Below are positions 1 to 8,273 of a DNA stretch of 41,413 nucleotides, one piece after another. The position numbers and the translations under genes are program-made. The stretch is from Deltaproteobacteria bacterium (GTDB taxonomy: Bacteria; Desulfobacterota; Syntrophia; Syntrophales; UBA2210), in contig JAFGTS010000030.1 of the NCBI GenBank assembly GCA_016933965.1, positions 1 to 41,413 of the forward strand, in the 5' to 3' direction. Under the pieces are notes generated by a model. The model made no database searches and was not told the DNA's origin. It was given only the letters and a program-made list of their open reading frames with translations. Numbering within the stretch: position 1 is the stretch's first letter; each line of letters begins with the position of its first letter.

Positions 1-2193
1 ACGCCCACGATCCTGACGATCCTGGGCGTGATCATGTATCTGAGGATCGGCTGGCTGGTCGGACACCTGGGGCTCTATCGCATTATCATCATCGTCATCC
101 TGGCCAACGCCATCACGTTGGTCACCACCCTCTCCTTCTCCTCTGTGGCAACCAATATACGGGTCGGTGTGGGCGGCGCCTATTACATCATATCCCGCAG
201 CCTTGGGCTGGAGATCGGCGGCGCCATCGGCCTGCCCCTCTATCTGTCGCAGGTCTTTTCCGTTACCCTCTACGCATACGGTCTTGCCGAATCCTTGCGG
301 TTCGTCTGGCCTGAGATTCCCGTGCAGACGGCCACCTTCGTGATCATTAGTGCCGTGGGTCTCCTGTCCATGGCGGGTGCCCGGCTCGCCCTGAAGGTGC
401 AGATCCCCGTCATGGTCCTGATCGGTGTATCGCTCCTGGCCCTTGCCGCCGGCACGCTGTCACAGGGGTGGGGGAAACCGTTCCCTCTCGATTATCATTC
501 CGGCGACCTGGGATTCTGGATCGGGTTCGCCATCTTCTTCCCGGCCGTCACGGGGGTGATGGCGGGCCTGGGCCTCTCGGGAGACCTGGAAGACCCCGGA
601 CGCTCCATCCCCATCGGGGCGATAGCGGCGGTACTGACCGGTTTTACTATATACCTCATCGTTCCCATTCTGCTTTTTATAGGTGTCGACGCAAAGGAGC
701 TCCGCGGTAACGTCCTCGTCTGGCTTTCCCTTGTCCCCCTTGGAGCCCTGCTGATACTGCCGGGCCTGTGGGGGGCCATCTTTTCGTCGGCGGTCGGTTC
801 CATGCTGGGTGCTCCCCGCACGCTCCAGGCCCTGGCAAAGGACCACCTGGCCCCCCGGTTCCTGGGGTGGACGACGGGGGACCGGCGGGAGTTGCTTCCG
901 GGACTCGTTCTTTCCCTGATGATCTCCCTGGGGGCCGTTTTTCTCGGCGACCTGAACGCCGTGGCGACGGTGGTCACCGTGTTTTTCCTGACCACCTACG
1001 GCATGATCAATATCGTGGCGGCCCTCGAGACCCTGAGCGGCGATACATCATGGCGCCCGAAACTGAAGGTTCCCTGGGCCGTCAATCTCGCCGGCGGGAT
1101 CGCCTGCATCGCCGTCATTTTTCTTATCAACGCCGTAGCGGGTGTCATTGCCATCATCTTTGAGCTGTTCCTCTGGCTTCTCCTGTCGAAACGGCATCAT
1201 ACCGCCCGGTGGGGGGACGCACGGCGGGGGATATACGAATCACTGATCCGCTGGGCCCTCCTGCGCCTTGCCGACCGGCCCATGAGCGCCCGGAACTGGC
1301 GGCCCCACGTCCTTGTCTTCGTGTCCGATCCCGTCGCGCACCTCGACCTGGTCAGGTTCGGCAACTGGTTCAGCCAGGACCGGGGTATCGTGACCGTCTG
1401 CCACCTGATGGTGGGAGACCTGCTCCAGGATGACGTCGACATTATGGAAAAGCAGCAGGAGATCCAGAGGCTGCTCAGCGGCGAGGGGCTTTCCGTCTTC
1501 GCGGAATTCCATGTCATGGAGAACATCGTGGAAGGTATCACCGATGTTTCCCAGGCGAACGGAATGGCTGGTATCGAGAGCAATACCATTCTCGTGGGAT
1601 GGCCGAAGGAGCGCCCGTTGTTCATCGATTTTCTCAAGGTGATGCGCCGCCTTGAAAAACTGAAAAAATCCTTCATCATCGGTCGGATCAAGCCGCGGTA
1701 CCTGTTCCCCCGCGAAGGGGTGGAACGGACGATCCATGTGTGGTGGGGCGGCCTCAAACAGAACGGGGACCTCATGCTGCTGCTCGGGTATCTGCTCACC
1801 CTCAATCCGGAGTGGGATGATGCGCGGATACGGGTCCTGAGCGTTGCCTCCAGCGAACTGGCAAAGACCAACACTGAGCGGTACCTGGAGAAACTGCTGC
1901 CCGAGATCCGGATCAAGGCGGAAGCGCAGGTCTTTCTGCGGTCACCGGAGAAAAGCATCCGTGATCTGATCCATCAGGAAAGCGCCAATGCCGAGGTCGT
2001 CATCTTCGGCCTCGCCATGCCGGCGCCCGGGGAAGAGGACGCTTACGCCCAGCGTCTGGAAGATCTGGCGGGTGACCTGCCGGTCGTGTTCTTCGTAAAA
2101 AATTCAAGTGTTTTTATCGGAGAACTCCTGCAGCCGAACGGCGAAGAAGAGGATGAGAAAAAAGGAATCGCCGCCGTGGAACCGGAGCGGTGA
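1..2193 (+). CDS. SLC12-like cation-chloride cotransporter / APC-superfamily permease (5' end outside window)
   Basis: The frame is open from base 1, so the true start lies upstream; the first in-window start (GTG at 28) falls inside the first helix. The opening residues TILGVIMYLRIGWLVG and the following GGAYYIISRSLGLEIGGAIG stretch match TM1 to TM3 of the SLC12 cation-chloride cotransporter family, and LNAVATVVTVFFLTTYGMIN matches a later SLC12 helix. Roughly bases 1-1190 encode about 12 hydrophobic segments of an inner-membrane transporter. Bases 1200-2193 encode a soluble C-terminal domain of about 330 residues, as in eukaryotic NKCC/KCC proteins. Ion specificity (Na, K, Cl or amino acids) cannot be read from sequence. 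It converges on typA with a 39-nt gap. Family assignment is firm; substrate is inference. Confidence 0.85.
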   Translation, partial: TPTILTILGVIMYLRIGWLVGHLGLYRIIIIVILANAITLVTTLSFSSVATNIRVGVGGAYYIISRSLGLEIGGAIGLPLYLSQVFSVTLYAYGLAESLRFVWPEIPVQTATFVIISAVGLLSMAGARLALKVQIPVMVLIGVSLLALAAGTLSQGWGKPFPLDYHSGDLGFWIGFAIFFPAVTGVMAGLGLSGDLEDPGRSIPIGAIAAVLTGFTIYLIVPILLFIGVDAKELRGNVLVWLSLVPLGALLILPGLWGAIFSSAVGSMLGAPRTLQALAKDHLAPRFLGWTTGDRRELLPGLVLSLMISLGAVFLGDLNAVATVVTVFFLTTYGMINIVAALETLSGDTSWRPKLKVPWAVNLAGGIACIAVIFLINAVAGVIAIIFELFLWLLLSKRHHTARWGDARRGIYESLIRWALLRLADRPMSARNWRPHVLVFVSDPVAHLDLVRFGNWFSQDRGIVTVCHLMVGDLLQDDVDIMEKQQEIQRLLSGEGLSVFAEFHVMENIVEGITDVSQANGMAGIESNTILVGWPKERPLFIDFLKVMRRLEKLKKSFIIGRIKPRYLFPREGVERTIHVWWGGLKQNGDLMLLLGYLLTLNPEWDDARIRVLSVASSELAKTNTERYLEKLLPEIRIKAEAQVFLRSPEKSIRDLIHQESANAEVVIFGLAMPAPGEEDAYAQRLEDLAGDLPVVFFVKNSSVFIGELLQPNGEEEDEKKGIAAVEPER

Positions 2194-2232
2194 CCGGGAG
2201 ACCGGCCCGGCATTCCCCGGGACAGGTTCATT

Positions 2233-4056
2233 CTATTCCCTGCCACCCGGATTCTGTTTCATCGGCCGCCTGTTCTTGTCAAGCTCCATTTTCCGCAGGC
2301 GGATGTTCAGGGGTGTTACTTCCAGGAGCTCATCCTCGGCGATGAACTCGATGCACTGGTCCAGCGACAGGCGGCGCGGCGGCCGCAGTGAGACGGTGGC
2401 CTCCGCCGTGGAACTTCGCACGTTGGACAGATGTTTTTCCTTCGTGATGTTCACGTTCAGGTCGCCGCTCCGGTTCCGCTCACCGATGATCATGCCGCCG
2501 TACACCTCCGTGCCCACATCCACGAAAAGCTCGCCCCTGTCGGCCATGGCGATGCTGGCATAGGTGGTCACCCTGCCGGCCCGGTCGGCGACCAGGGCGC
2601 CGTTCGCCCGCTGGGGAATAGGCCCGAACCAGCGCTGATAGCCGTCGAATATCGTGTTCATGACGCCGGCGCCCTTGGTGTCGGTCAGGAAATGACTGCG
2701 GAAGCCGATCAGGCCCCGTGACGGTATGATGAATTCCAGCTTCGCCCGCCCGCTTCCCTTGTTGATCAGGTTGGTCATGCGACCCTTTCGCTCCGCCAGT
2801 TTCTCCGTGACGATACCGATGAACTCTTCCGGAATGTCGACCAGCAGCCGTTCCGTCGGCTCAAGGATCGTTCCCCCCTCTTCCCTGACGATCACCTGCG
2901 GCTTGGAGACCATGAATTCATACCCTTCTCTGCGCATGGTTTCGATAAGGACCGCCATCTGCAGTTCTCCGCGGCCGCAGACCTCGAACATGTCCCTGCG
3001 GGAGAGGGTCCTGATCCTCAGCGCCACGTTGCGCAGCGCCTCACGTTCAAGGCGTTCCCGCAGGTGGCGCGAGGTCAGGAATTTTCCTTCCCTGCCCGCG
3101 GGGGGACTGTTGTTCACATAAAAGATCATGGATACCGTGGGTTCGTCGATGGAAATGCGGGAAAGCGGGCGGGGGGACTCCGCCGATGAGATGGTGTCGC
3201 CGATGGCCATGGCCGCCACTCCCGCCACGGCGATGATGTCTCCCGCCTCGACACGGTCGACGGATACCCGCTTCAGACCGTTGAAACTGTATAGGGCCGA
3301 AAATGTTATTCCCGGAATGATCTCCTCCGCGCCGCACAGGGCATAGGTCCTGTTCATCTCAAGGGTCCCGTTCGTCAGGCGGCCGATGGCGAGTTGCCCC
3401 ACGTACGGGTCATAGTCAAGATTGGTGATCAGAAATTGAGGGACCTCGGAATCATCCGCCTCGGGCGCCGGAATGGCGGCAAGGATGCTCTCGAACAGGG
3501 GCCGCAGGTCATCGGCACCGTCGTCCGGATCGCGATGGGCCACCCCCGTTTTTGCGTTCGTGTAAAGGATCGGGAATTCTATCTGTTCTTCGCTCGCATC
3601 GAGGTCGATGAAAAGGTCGTAGATTTCGTTCACCACCTCGCCGATCCGGGCGTCGGGGCGGTCTATTTTATTAACGACCACGATGATGGGAAGCTTTCTG
3701 GCGAGGGCCTTGCGCAGGACGAAACGCGTCTGGGGAAGGGGACCCTCGCTTGCGTCGACGAGCAGCAGGACCCCGTCAACGAGGTTCAGACTGCGTTCGA
3801 CCTCGCCGCCGAAATCGGCGTGACCGGGGGTATCGACGATATTTATTTTCACGCCGCCGTACCAGATGGCCGTGTTCTTGGCCATGATGGTGATCCCGCG
3901 TTCCCTTTCGAGGTCCATGGAATCCATGACCCGCTCCATAACATCCTGATTTTCCCGGAAAATACCGCTCTGCTTCAGCATTCCGTCCACCAGGGTGGTC
4001 TTCCCGTGATCCACATGGGCGATGATCGCGATATTTCGAAAGGTTTCTTTGCGCAT
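2233..4056 (-). CDS. typA: Ribosome-associated GTPase TypA/BipA
   Basis: A 607-residue translational GTPase, the usual length for TypA. It starts [21 protein letters not shown], with the P-loop AHVDHGKTT at about residues 12-20, DTPGHADF (G3), NKIDRPDAR (G4 region) and EF-G-like domains III and V. The C-terminal TypA-specific domain is present ([20 protein letters not shown]). The reading frame extends 40 codons further upstream, but that stretch is basic low-complexity sequence and is not conserved in the family. The ATG at 4056 is preceded by AAAAAGGA. TypA binds the 70S ribosome and helps 50S assembly and stress or cold adaptation. It is monocistronic, diverging from the MBL hydrolase gene across 272 nt. 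Confidence 0.96.
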   Translation of the reverse strand: MRKETFRNIAIIAHVDHGKTTLVDGMLKQSGIFRENQDVMERVMDSMDLERERGITIMAKNTAIWYGGVKINIVDTPGHADFGGEVERSLNLVDGVLLLVDASEGPLPQTRFVLRKALARKLPIIVVVNKIDRPDARIGEVVNEIYDLFIDLDASEEQIEFPILYTNAKTGVAHRDPDDGADDLRPLFESILAAIPAPEADDSEVPQFLITNLDYDPYVGQLAIGRLTNGTLEMNRTYALCGAEEIIPGITFSALYSFNGLKRVSVDRVEAGDIIAVAGVAAMAIGDTISSAESPRPLSRISIDEPTVSMIFYVNNSPPAGREGKFLTSRHLRERLEREALRNVALRIRTLSRRDMFEVCGRGELQMAVLIETMRREGYEFMVSKPQVIVREEGGTILEPTERLLVDIPEEFIGIVTEKLAERKGRMTNLINKGSGRAKLEFIIPSRGLIGFRSHFLTDTKGAGVMNTIFDGYQRWFGPIPQRANGALVADRAGRVTTYASIAMADRGELFVDVGTEVYGGMIIGERNRSGDLNVNITKEKHLSNVRSSTAEATVSLRPPRRLSLDQCIEFIAEDELLEVTPLNIRLRKMELDKNRRPMKQNPGGRE

Positions 4057-4328
4057 GTCCTTTTTCCGTTTCTTTCGCCGGCACCGGCCGGATCGAAAGA
4101 CGCCTTGTAGCAGAAAGCGGGGGGAATAACCACTCGTTTTTTTACTCGACCGGGGTGATGATGAGACCCGCCGCAAAGAACGGTGCTCCCCGTAGCGGCT
4201 TCAAACGTGCGTTTCCCCCCGTTACGGGCAACCGGTTGTTGACAAATGTCCGGATCAGTGCGACAGTGCTCGGGGTTTACCGGGATGTGATCCACCATGA
4301 TTTTTCATTGCGAGGCGAAGGAACAATA

Positions 4329-5276
4329 ATGGGCGGGACCGTTCATTATGCTGATGTTCAGGGGATCACCGTTGTTTTCGCCGAAAGCCACCTCTGGCCG
4401 AATCCGGCGAATCTTTTTGTCATCCCCGATACAAACGGGTTTTCCATGATCGATGTGGGAGGAGGAGGAACGTCGGGGCGGGACCACCTTCATGCCGCCC
4501 TCGAAACACTGCACCTTTGTCTTGAAGACCTCCATACGGTCGTCCTTTCTCATGCGCACCCCGATCATATGGGCGCGATGAAATATGTGCTCGAGGCGGC
4601 CGCGCCGCGGGTGTACGTTCACACCCGGGATGTTGGATCATGCCGGGACCCCTCGAAATTGCATTATTCCTTCGATATTCCCCTTGCAAAGGATGTCTAC
4701 GCACAGCGGGATCAGCACCAGGACTTTGATCTCTTTCGTTTTTTTGATGACTTCGGCTGTTCCATGTGCGCCGCTGACGAGGTCGAGGGAATACACGAAG
4801 GGGACATTCTCCGGTTGGGTGATCTCGCCTTTGAGGTGCTCCTGACACCCGGCCATGCACCGGGCCATATCTCCCTGTTTGAAAAAAATACCGGGATCCT
4901 GCTTCCCGGTGATCTGGTCGGAATAAGCCCGGCCTGGTATACGCCCTCATCGGGCGGACTGACGGCATATCTGGCAAGCCTCGATGCAATGGAATCGAAA
5001 CACGCATCGCTTCTGATCCCCTCCCATGGACCGGTCATGGAAAGAGCCTCGCACAGCATCGGCCGGATCCGCGATAAGCTGATGAAACGGGAGGCGATCC
5101 TGCTTGAAGCCCTTTCAACGGGGTCGAAGACGTTCCTGGAATTGAACGCCGCCCTCTTCCGGGATGAGATCCTTCACTTTTTTCCCGGCTGCGGCATCAT
5201 CGAGAGCCACCTTATCAAGCTCGAAGGAGAAGATCGAATAGAGCGGAACGGGCTGGGGCCGATACGGCTGCGGTAA
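4329..5276 (+). CDS. Metallo-beta-lactamase-fold hydrolase
   Basis: A 315-residue MBL-fold protein. The metal-binding motif SHAHPDHMG is present (His75, His77, Asp79, His80), followed by GHAPGHIS and IPSHGP, which supply the remaining ligands of a binuclear site. A C-terminal helical region of about 70 residues resembles the winged-helix tail of glyoxalase-II/LACTB2-like hydrolases. No signal peptide, so probably cytoplasmic. The ATG at 4329 was chosen because GAAGGAA lies six bases upstream; the open frame extends to 4155 but that part is not MBL-like. The substrate is unknown: a thioester, lactone or nucleic acid are all possible. Single gene. Confidence 0.85.
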   Translation: MGGTVHYADVQGITVVFAESHLWPNPANLFVIPDTNGFSMIDVGGGGTSGRDHLHAALETLHLCLEDLHTVVLSHAHPDHMGAMKYVLEAAAPRVYVHTRDVGSCRDPSKLHYSFDIPLAKDVYAQRDQHQDFDLFRFFDDFGCSMCAADEVEGIHEGDILRLGDLAFEVLLTPGHAPGHISLFEKNTGILLPGDLVGISPAWYTPSSGGLTAYLASLDAMESKHASLLIPSHGPVMERASHSIGRIRDKLMKREAILLEALSTGSKTFLELNAALFRDEILHFFPGCGIIESHLIKLEGEDRIERNGLGPIRLR

Positions 5277-5300
5277 AGAAATTCGTGACGCCGATCTAAC

Positions 5301-5360
5301 GGATTATGGATTATGGATTACGGATTACGGGTTAATAGGATTAAGGGATTGCGGGATTAT
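5301..5360. repeat. Degenerate GGATTA heptad array between converging genes
   Basis: Four exact-period units (GGATTAT at 5301 and 5308, GGATTAC at 5315 and 5322) are followed by decaying units: GGGTTAA at 5329, GGATTAA at 5338, GGGATTG at 5345 and GGATTAT at 5354. The array occupies most of the 88-nt gap between two converging stop codons. There are no spacers and no dyad symmetry, so it is neither CRISPR nor a hairpin terminator. Confidence 0.9.
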
Positions 5361-5364
5361 GGGG

Positions 5365-6693
5365 TCAGCGGTAGCGCCGGACCAGTTCGTACATGGCCCG
5401 CGTTCCGAATTCCAGCGCGTCGATAGGTATGCGTTCATCGGCGGCGTGTATCTTTTCAAAGAAGTTGAAATCGGGGGAAAGGTTCATGGGGGTGAACCCG
5501 TAGGTTTGAATGCCGAGCCGGCCGAAGAAACGTCCGTCCGTCACGGCGGGCAGCAGCATGGGAAGGGGTGTTCCGTCAGGGTCCGCGTCGCGCAGGATCT
5601 GTCCGAGGGTATCGAAGAGCCCCATGTCGATCGTGTCGGGACCGGGTTCGAAGGAGACCACCTTGATATCCATGTCGGTTCCCGCTATGTGCCGGAACTC
5701 TTCGAACATGTCCCCGGGAGTGAATCCTGGCAGGAGCCGGCAATCCAGATCGATGAATATCTCACTGGGGATGACATTGTGCTTGTTCCCGCCGTGGATC
5801 ATTACGGCGCTGACCGTGTTTCGCAGCAGCGGGCAGAGGAACTGGCGCTTCTCGCCGAGGAGGTTCAGTATCACGTTCGTCATCGGGGGATGGAGCAATT
5901 GCTTCAGCACAAGATTTTTCGGAAATGGGAGGGCCGATACGATCGTTTCTATCATGCTCCGTGTCACGGGTGTCACGTGTACCGGAAGCATGTGCCGGTC
6001 AAGAGCATCGAGCAGCCGGGCCGCTTTCGCCATGGCCCCGCCTCTGATGGGACGGGCGCCGTGACCGCCGGGGCCGTGGAGCGTCACCCGGATATGGCAG
6101 GATTGCTTTTCCGAGACCTGGACCGGATAAAGTTTCCTGCCGCCGATGTACAGGGAAGCGCCGCCGAACTCTCCGATGGCGTACCTGATGTTCTCAAAAT
6201 AGTCTCCGTGGTGTTCAACCAGATATCGTGCCCCGTAATGTCCGCCCGCTTCTTCATCGCTCAGAACGGCGAGAACCACGTCCCCGGCGGGCGTGAATCC
6301 CTCGGCTGCCGACCTGAGAAGGGCGCAGAGCATCATAACAACAGCGCATTTCATGTCGAGCGCGCCGCGACCCCAGACCGCCCCGTCGGCTACCGTTCCC
6401 TCAAAGGGAGGGTGGGTCCATTTCTGGCCTTCCGTTGTGACCACATCCACATGGCCGTACAGCATGAGAGGCGGGGAATCGCCCCTTCCCTTCAGCCGCG
6501 TGAGCAGGTTGGGCCGGTTCTCATCCTTTCCCACGAGCCGGGTGGAGAACCCGGCGCCGGTGAGCAGTGCGTCGATATGGTCAACGCAGGCCTTTTCGTT
6601 TCCCGGGGGGTTGGTGGTGTCGAAACGGATGAGGTCCCGCAGCAGAGCGGCGGGCTGTTCCCAGATGTCCTGCCTGTTTCTGAAGGAAACCAT
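5365..6693 (-). CDS. M20 family metallopeptidase / deacylase
   Basis: A 442-residue member of the M20 (ArgE/DapE/carboxypeptidase G2) family of di-zinc amidohydrolases. Visible motifs are LYGHVDVV (first His ligand and adjacent Asp), WGRGALDMK (bridging Asp) and SDEEAGGHYG (catalytic Glu plus ligand Glu). A dimerisation domain is inserted at about residues 205-315 (GPGGHGARP) and a late His sits near the C-terminus. No signal peptide. The start ATG at 6693 has GGAAAGGTGG upstream. It lies 18 nt downstream of the unknown gene at 6712-7443 and is probably cotranscribed with it. It likely removes an acyl or aminoacyl group from a small peptide or N-acyl amino acid; the substrate cannot be told. 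Confidence 0.88.
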   Translation of the reverse strand: MVSFRNRQDIWEQPAALLRDLIRFDTTNPPGNEKACVDHIDALLTGAGFSTRLVGKDENRPNLLTRLKGRGDSPPLMLYGHVDVVTTEGQKWTHPPFEGTVADGAVWGRGALDMKCAVVMMLCALLRSAAEGFTPAGDVVLAVLSDEEAGGHYGARYLVEHHGDYFENIRYAIGEFGGASLYIGGRKLYPVQVSEKQSCHIRVTLHGPGGHGARPIRGGAMAKAARLLDALDRHMLPVHVTPVTRSMIETIVSALPFPKNLVLKQLLHPPMTNVILNLLGEKRQFLCPLLRNTVSAVMIHGGNKHNVIPSEIFIDLDCRLLPGFTPGDMFEEFRHIAGTDMDIKVVSFEPGPDTIDMGLFDTLGQILRDADPDGTPLPMLLPAVTDGRFFGRLGIQTYGFTPMNLSPDFNFFEKIHAADERIPIDALEFGTRAMYELVRRYR

Positions 6694-6711
6694 GAAAAAC
6701 GGCCACCTTTC

Positions 6712-7443
6712 CTATCGTAATCCTGCCGGTATGAACATGGACTGCCCGTCCCGGTCGACGCACTTGACGCGGCATTTGCTTCCTACCACCGGAGGATCGG
6801 TGCGGATGACCGTGATGGTCCCCGGTTCATTCCGGACGGTCATTGACTGGTCGAAGGCTTCTTCGTTCCACCGGGTGTCCAGAAAAATGTAATGCTGTTT
6901 CTCTTCGTGGCACCGGCCTACGAAACGGCTCGCCAGATACCGGGCGGCGACATCGTATTCGGCCAGCGAATCCAGGTACCGGGACCGGTCGATACCCTTT
7001 TCCTCCATCATCCGGAGCGCAATGTACTGCGGGCAGATATAGGTCAGTCCCGCTGTCTGGAACCATTTCGGGAACAGTTCAAAAGGACGTACAATGCCGC
7101 CGGACCACTCCTGAAAACTGTTATCAACCAGAAAATGCAGGGTGAATCCCCGTTCCACAAGTTCCCCCGTGAACACGGCGGCACTCGCTTCGAGGAACTG
7201 GAACAGGGCGTCATCGACGACAACGATCTCGCGATTCGCCGCCTTGTAAAGTTCATCCACCATAATGGAGGCAAGGGCGGCGAGATGTTCGTCACTGAGG
7301 TCGGCCGTGTGAAGCACGACGGCTGCCCTGATGGCCGACAGTTCCAGGTCCCGTTCGGAGGGCCTGTGTCTGGCCAGTTCGCGGGAACGGCGGTACACGG
7401 CATCTTCCCTCTGGTCCCAGTATGCGAGGAGAAATTCCGACAC
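6712..7443 (-). CDS. Conserved-looking protein of unknown function
   Basis: I do not recognise this 243-residue protein. The frame opens with an ATG at 7500, but the GTG at 7443 is preceded by GGAAGGAA at ideal spacing while the ATG has no ribosome site, so I place the start at 7443. No signal peptide or membrane segments. The N-terminal half is mostly helical with many acidic and aromatic residues. The middle (WSGGIVRPFELFPKWFQ) and a Tyr/Cys-rich stretch (TYICPQYIALR) look like a folded enzyme or ligand-binding core. The end is beta-like, with VGSKCRVKCVDRDG. It is probably the first gene of a two-gene unit with the M20 peptidase, so a role beside that hydrolase is possible. Confidence 0.72.
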   Translation of the reverse strand: MSEFLLAYWDQREDAVYRRSRELARHRPSERDLELSAIRAAVVLHTADLSDEHLAALASIMVDELYKAANREIVVVDDALFQFLEASAAVFTGELVERGFTLHFLVDNSFQEWSGGIVRPFELFPKWFQTAGLTYICPQYIALRMMEEKGIDRSRYLDSLAEYDVAARYLASRFVGRCHEEKQHYIFLDTRWNEEAFDQSMTVRNEPGTITVIRTDPPVVGSKCRVKCVDRDGQSMFIPAGLR

Positions 7444-7582
7444 CGCTGTCTTCCTTCCCTGCGCCGCGCGGCAGGACCCGACCCGCCGCGGTTTTAACAT
7501 TGCCGTTCATGACCACATATACAGGAGTCTTTCCTTCTGTCAATGTCGAAGTGGCCGTTCCTTCCGGCGCCGTCGATCACTT

Positions 7583-7611
7583 TTGTGTCGCCCCGCGTCC
7601 TGATTTATGCT
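7583..7611 (+). promoter_or_regulatory. Candidate sigma-70-type promoter of satP
   Basis: TTGTGT (7583-7588) and TATGCT (7606-7611) are separated by 17 bp and sit 33 nt upstream of the satP start. The -10 lies in a 13-mer (7601-7613) that recurs at 12421-12433, upstream of the alpha/beta hydrolase gene. Confidence 0.45.
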
Positions 7612-7644
7612 ATTAGGCGTGAAAATACAAAAGGAGGGTGTTTT

Positions 7645-8208
7645 ATGTCTGAAACGAAATTGGGGAATCCCGCGGTCGTGGGGCTCGCGGGGTTCGGTCT
7701 GACAACGCTCGTGTTGCAGTTTCACAATGTGGGGTGGTGCGGTGCCGGTCCGGTCGTTGCCCTGGGGCTGATCTTCGGGGGGTTGGCGCAGATGATCGCC
7801 GGATTGCAGGAAATGAAAACGGGTAATAATTTCGGCTACAGCGCTTTCACCACGTACGGAGCCTTCTGGATATCGCTTGCCGTTATTCTCCTTTTGAACC
7901 ACTTTGAGATCTACAAGGCGAACACCACCGATGTGGGATGGTTCCTGGTGGCCTTTACCATCTATACGGCGATCATGTGGATCGGCTCGATGAGGATAAA
8001 TGGGGCCCTCGCCATTACCTTCACGCTCCTGCTGATCGGGTTCATCCTTCTTGATTTCGCCCACTTCGGGCATCCGTCCCTTACGAAGATCGCCGGTTAC
8101 GAACTGATGGCCTGCGCCCTGATGGCCTGGTACACAATGGCGCACATTATCCTGGGCGATGTCTTCGGGAGAGATGTCCTCCCGGCGGGCAAACCCTGGT
8201 TGAACTGA
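7645..8208 (+). CDS. satP: Acetate/succinate transporter, GPR1/FUN34/YaaH family
   Basis: A 187-residue membrane protein, almost exactly the length of E. coli SatP (188). It carries the family signature near the N-terminus (LGNPAVVGLAGFGLTTLVLQ, including the NPA box), FGGLAQMIAGLQE in helix 2 and FTTYGAFWIS in helix 3, and six hydrophobic helices in all. The family forms hexameric channels that move acetate and other short monocarboxylates with protons. The ATG at 7645 follows a strong AAGGAGGG site; the frame upstream of it is not family-like. A 17-bp-spaced promoter precedes it and an intrinsic terminator follows, so it is an independent transcription unit. Acetate exchange would fit a fermentative or syntrophic lifestyle (inference). 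Confidence 0.93.
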   Translation: MSETKLGNPAVVGLAGFGLTTLVLQFHNVGWCGAGPVVALGLIFGGLAQMIAGLQEMKTGNNFGYSAFTTYGAFWISLAVILLLNHFEIYKANTTDVGWFLVAFTIYTAIMWIGSMRINGALAITFTLLLIGFILLDFAHFGHPSLTKIAGYELMACALMAWYTMAHIILGDVFGRDVLPAGKPWLN

Positions 8209-8220
8209 TAAAGTGCCGGA

Positions 8221-8260
8221 AAAGGCCCGCGGGCATACATCGGCGGGCCTTTTTCTTTTT
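8221..8260 (+). terminator. Intrinsic terminator after satP
   Basis: A perfect 10-bp stem (AAAGGCCCGC at 8221-8230 with GCGGGCCTTT at 8243-8252) closes a 12-nt loop and runs into a U-tract broken by a single C. It begins 13 nt after the satP stop and ends just before the trehalase ribosome site. Confidence 0.92.
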
Positions 8261-8273
8261 GAGGAGGCGGGTT

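Noticed and set aside
2194-2232. Bidirectional terminator between the transporter and typA
   Set aside because: Short CCGGG/CCCGG pairing exists but there is no T-tract on either strand.
3394-4110. 238-codon plus-strand frame opposite typA
   Set aside because: Antisense to conserved GTPase motifs; no independent evidence.
4239-4267. TTGACA at 4239-4244 as promoter of the MBL hydrolase
   Set aside because: No acceptable -10 at 15-19 bp (the place reads GACAGT); too weak to list.
5301-5360. CRISPR array
   Set aside because: Units are 7 bp, tandem and without spacers; no cas genes nearby.
5359-6720. 453-codon plus-strand frame opposite the M20 peptidase
   Set aside because: Antisense shadow; the minus strand carries all M20 metal motifs.
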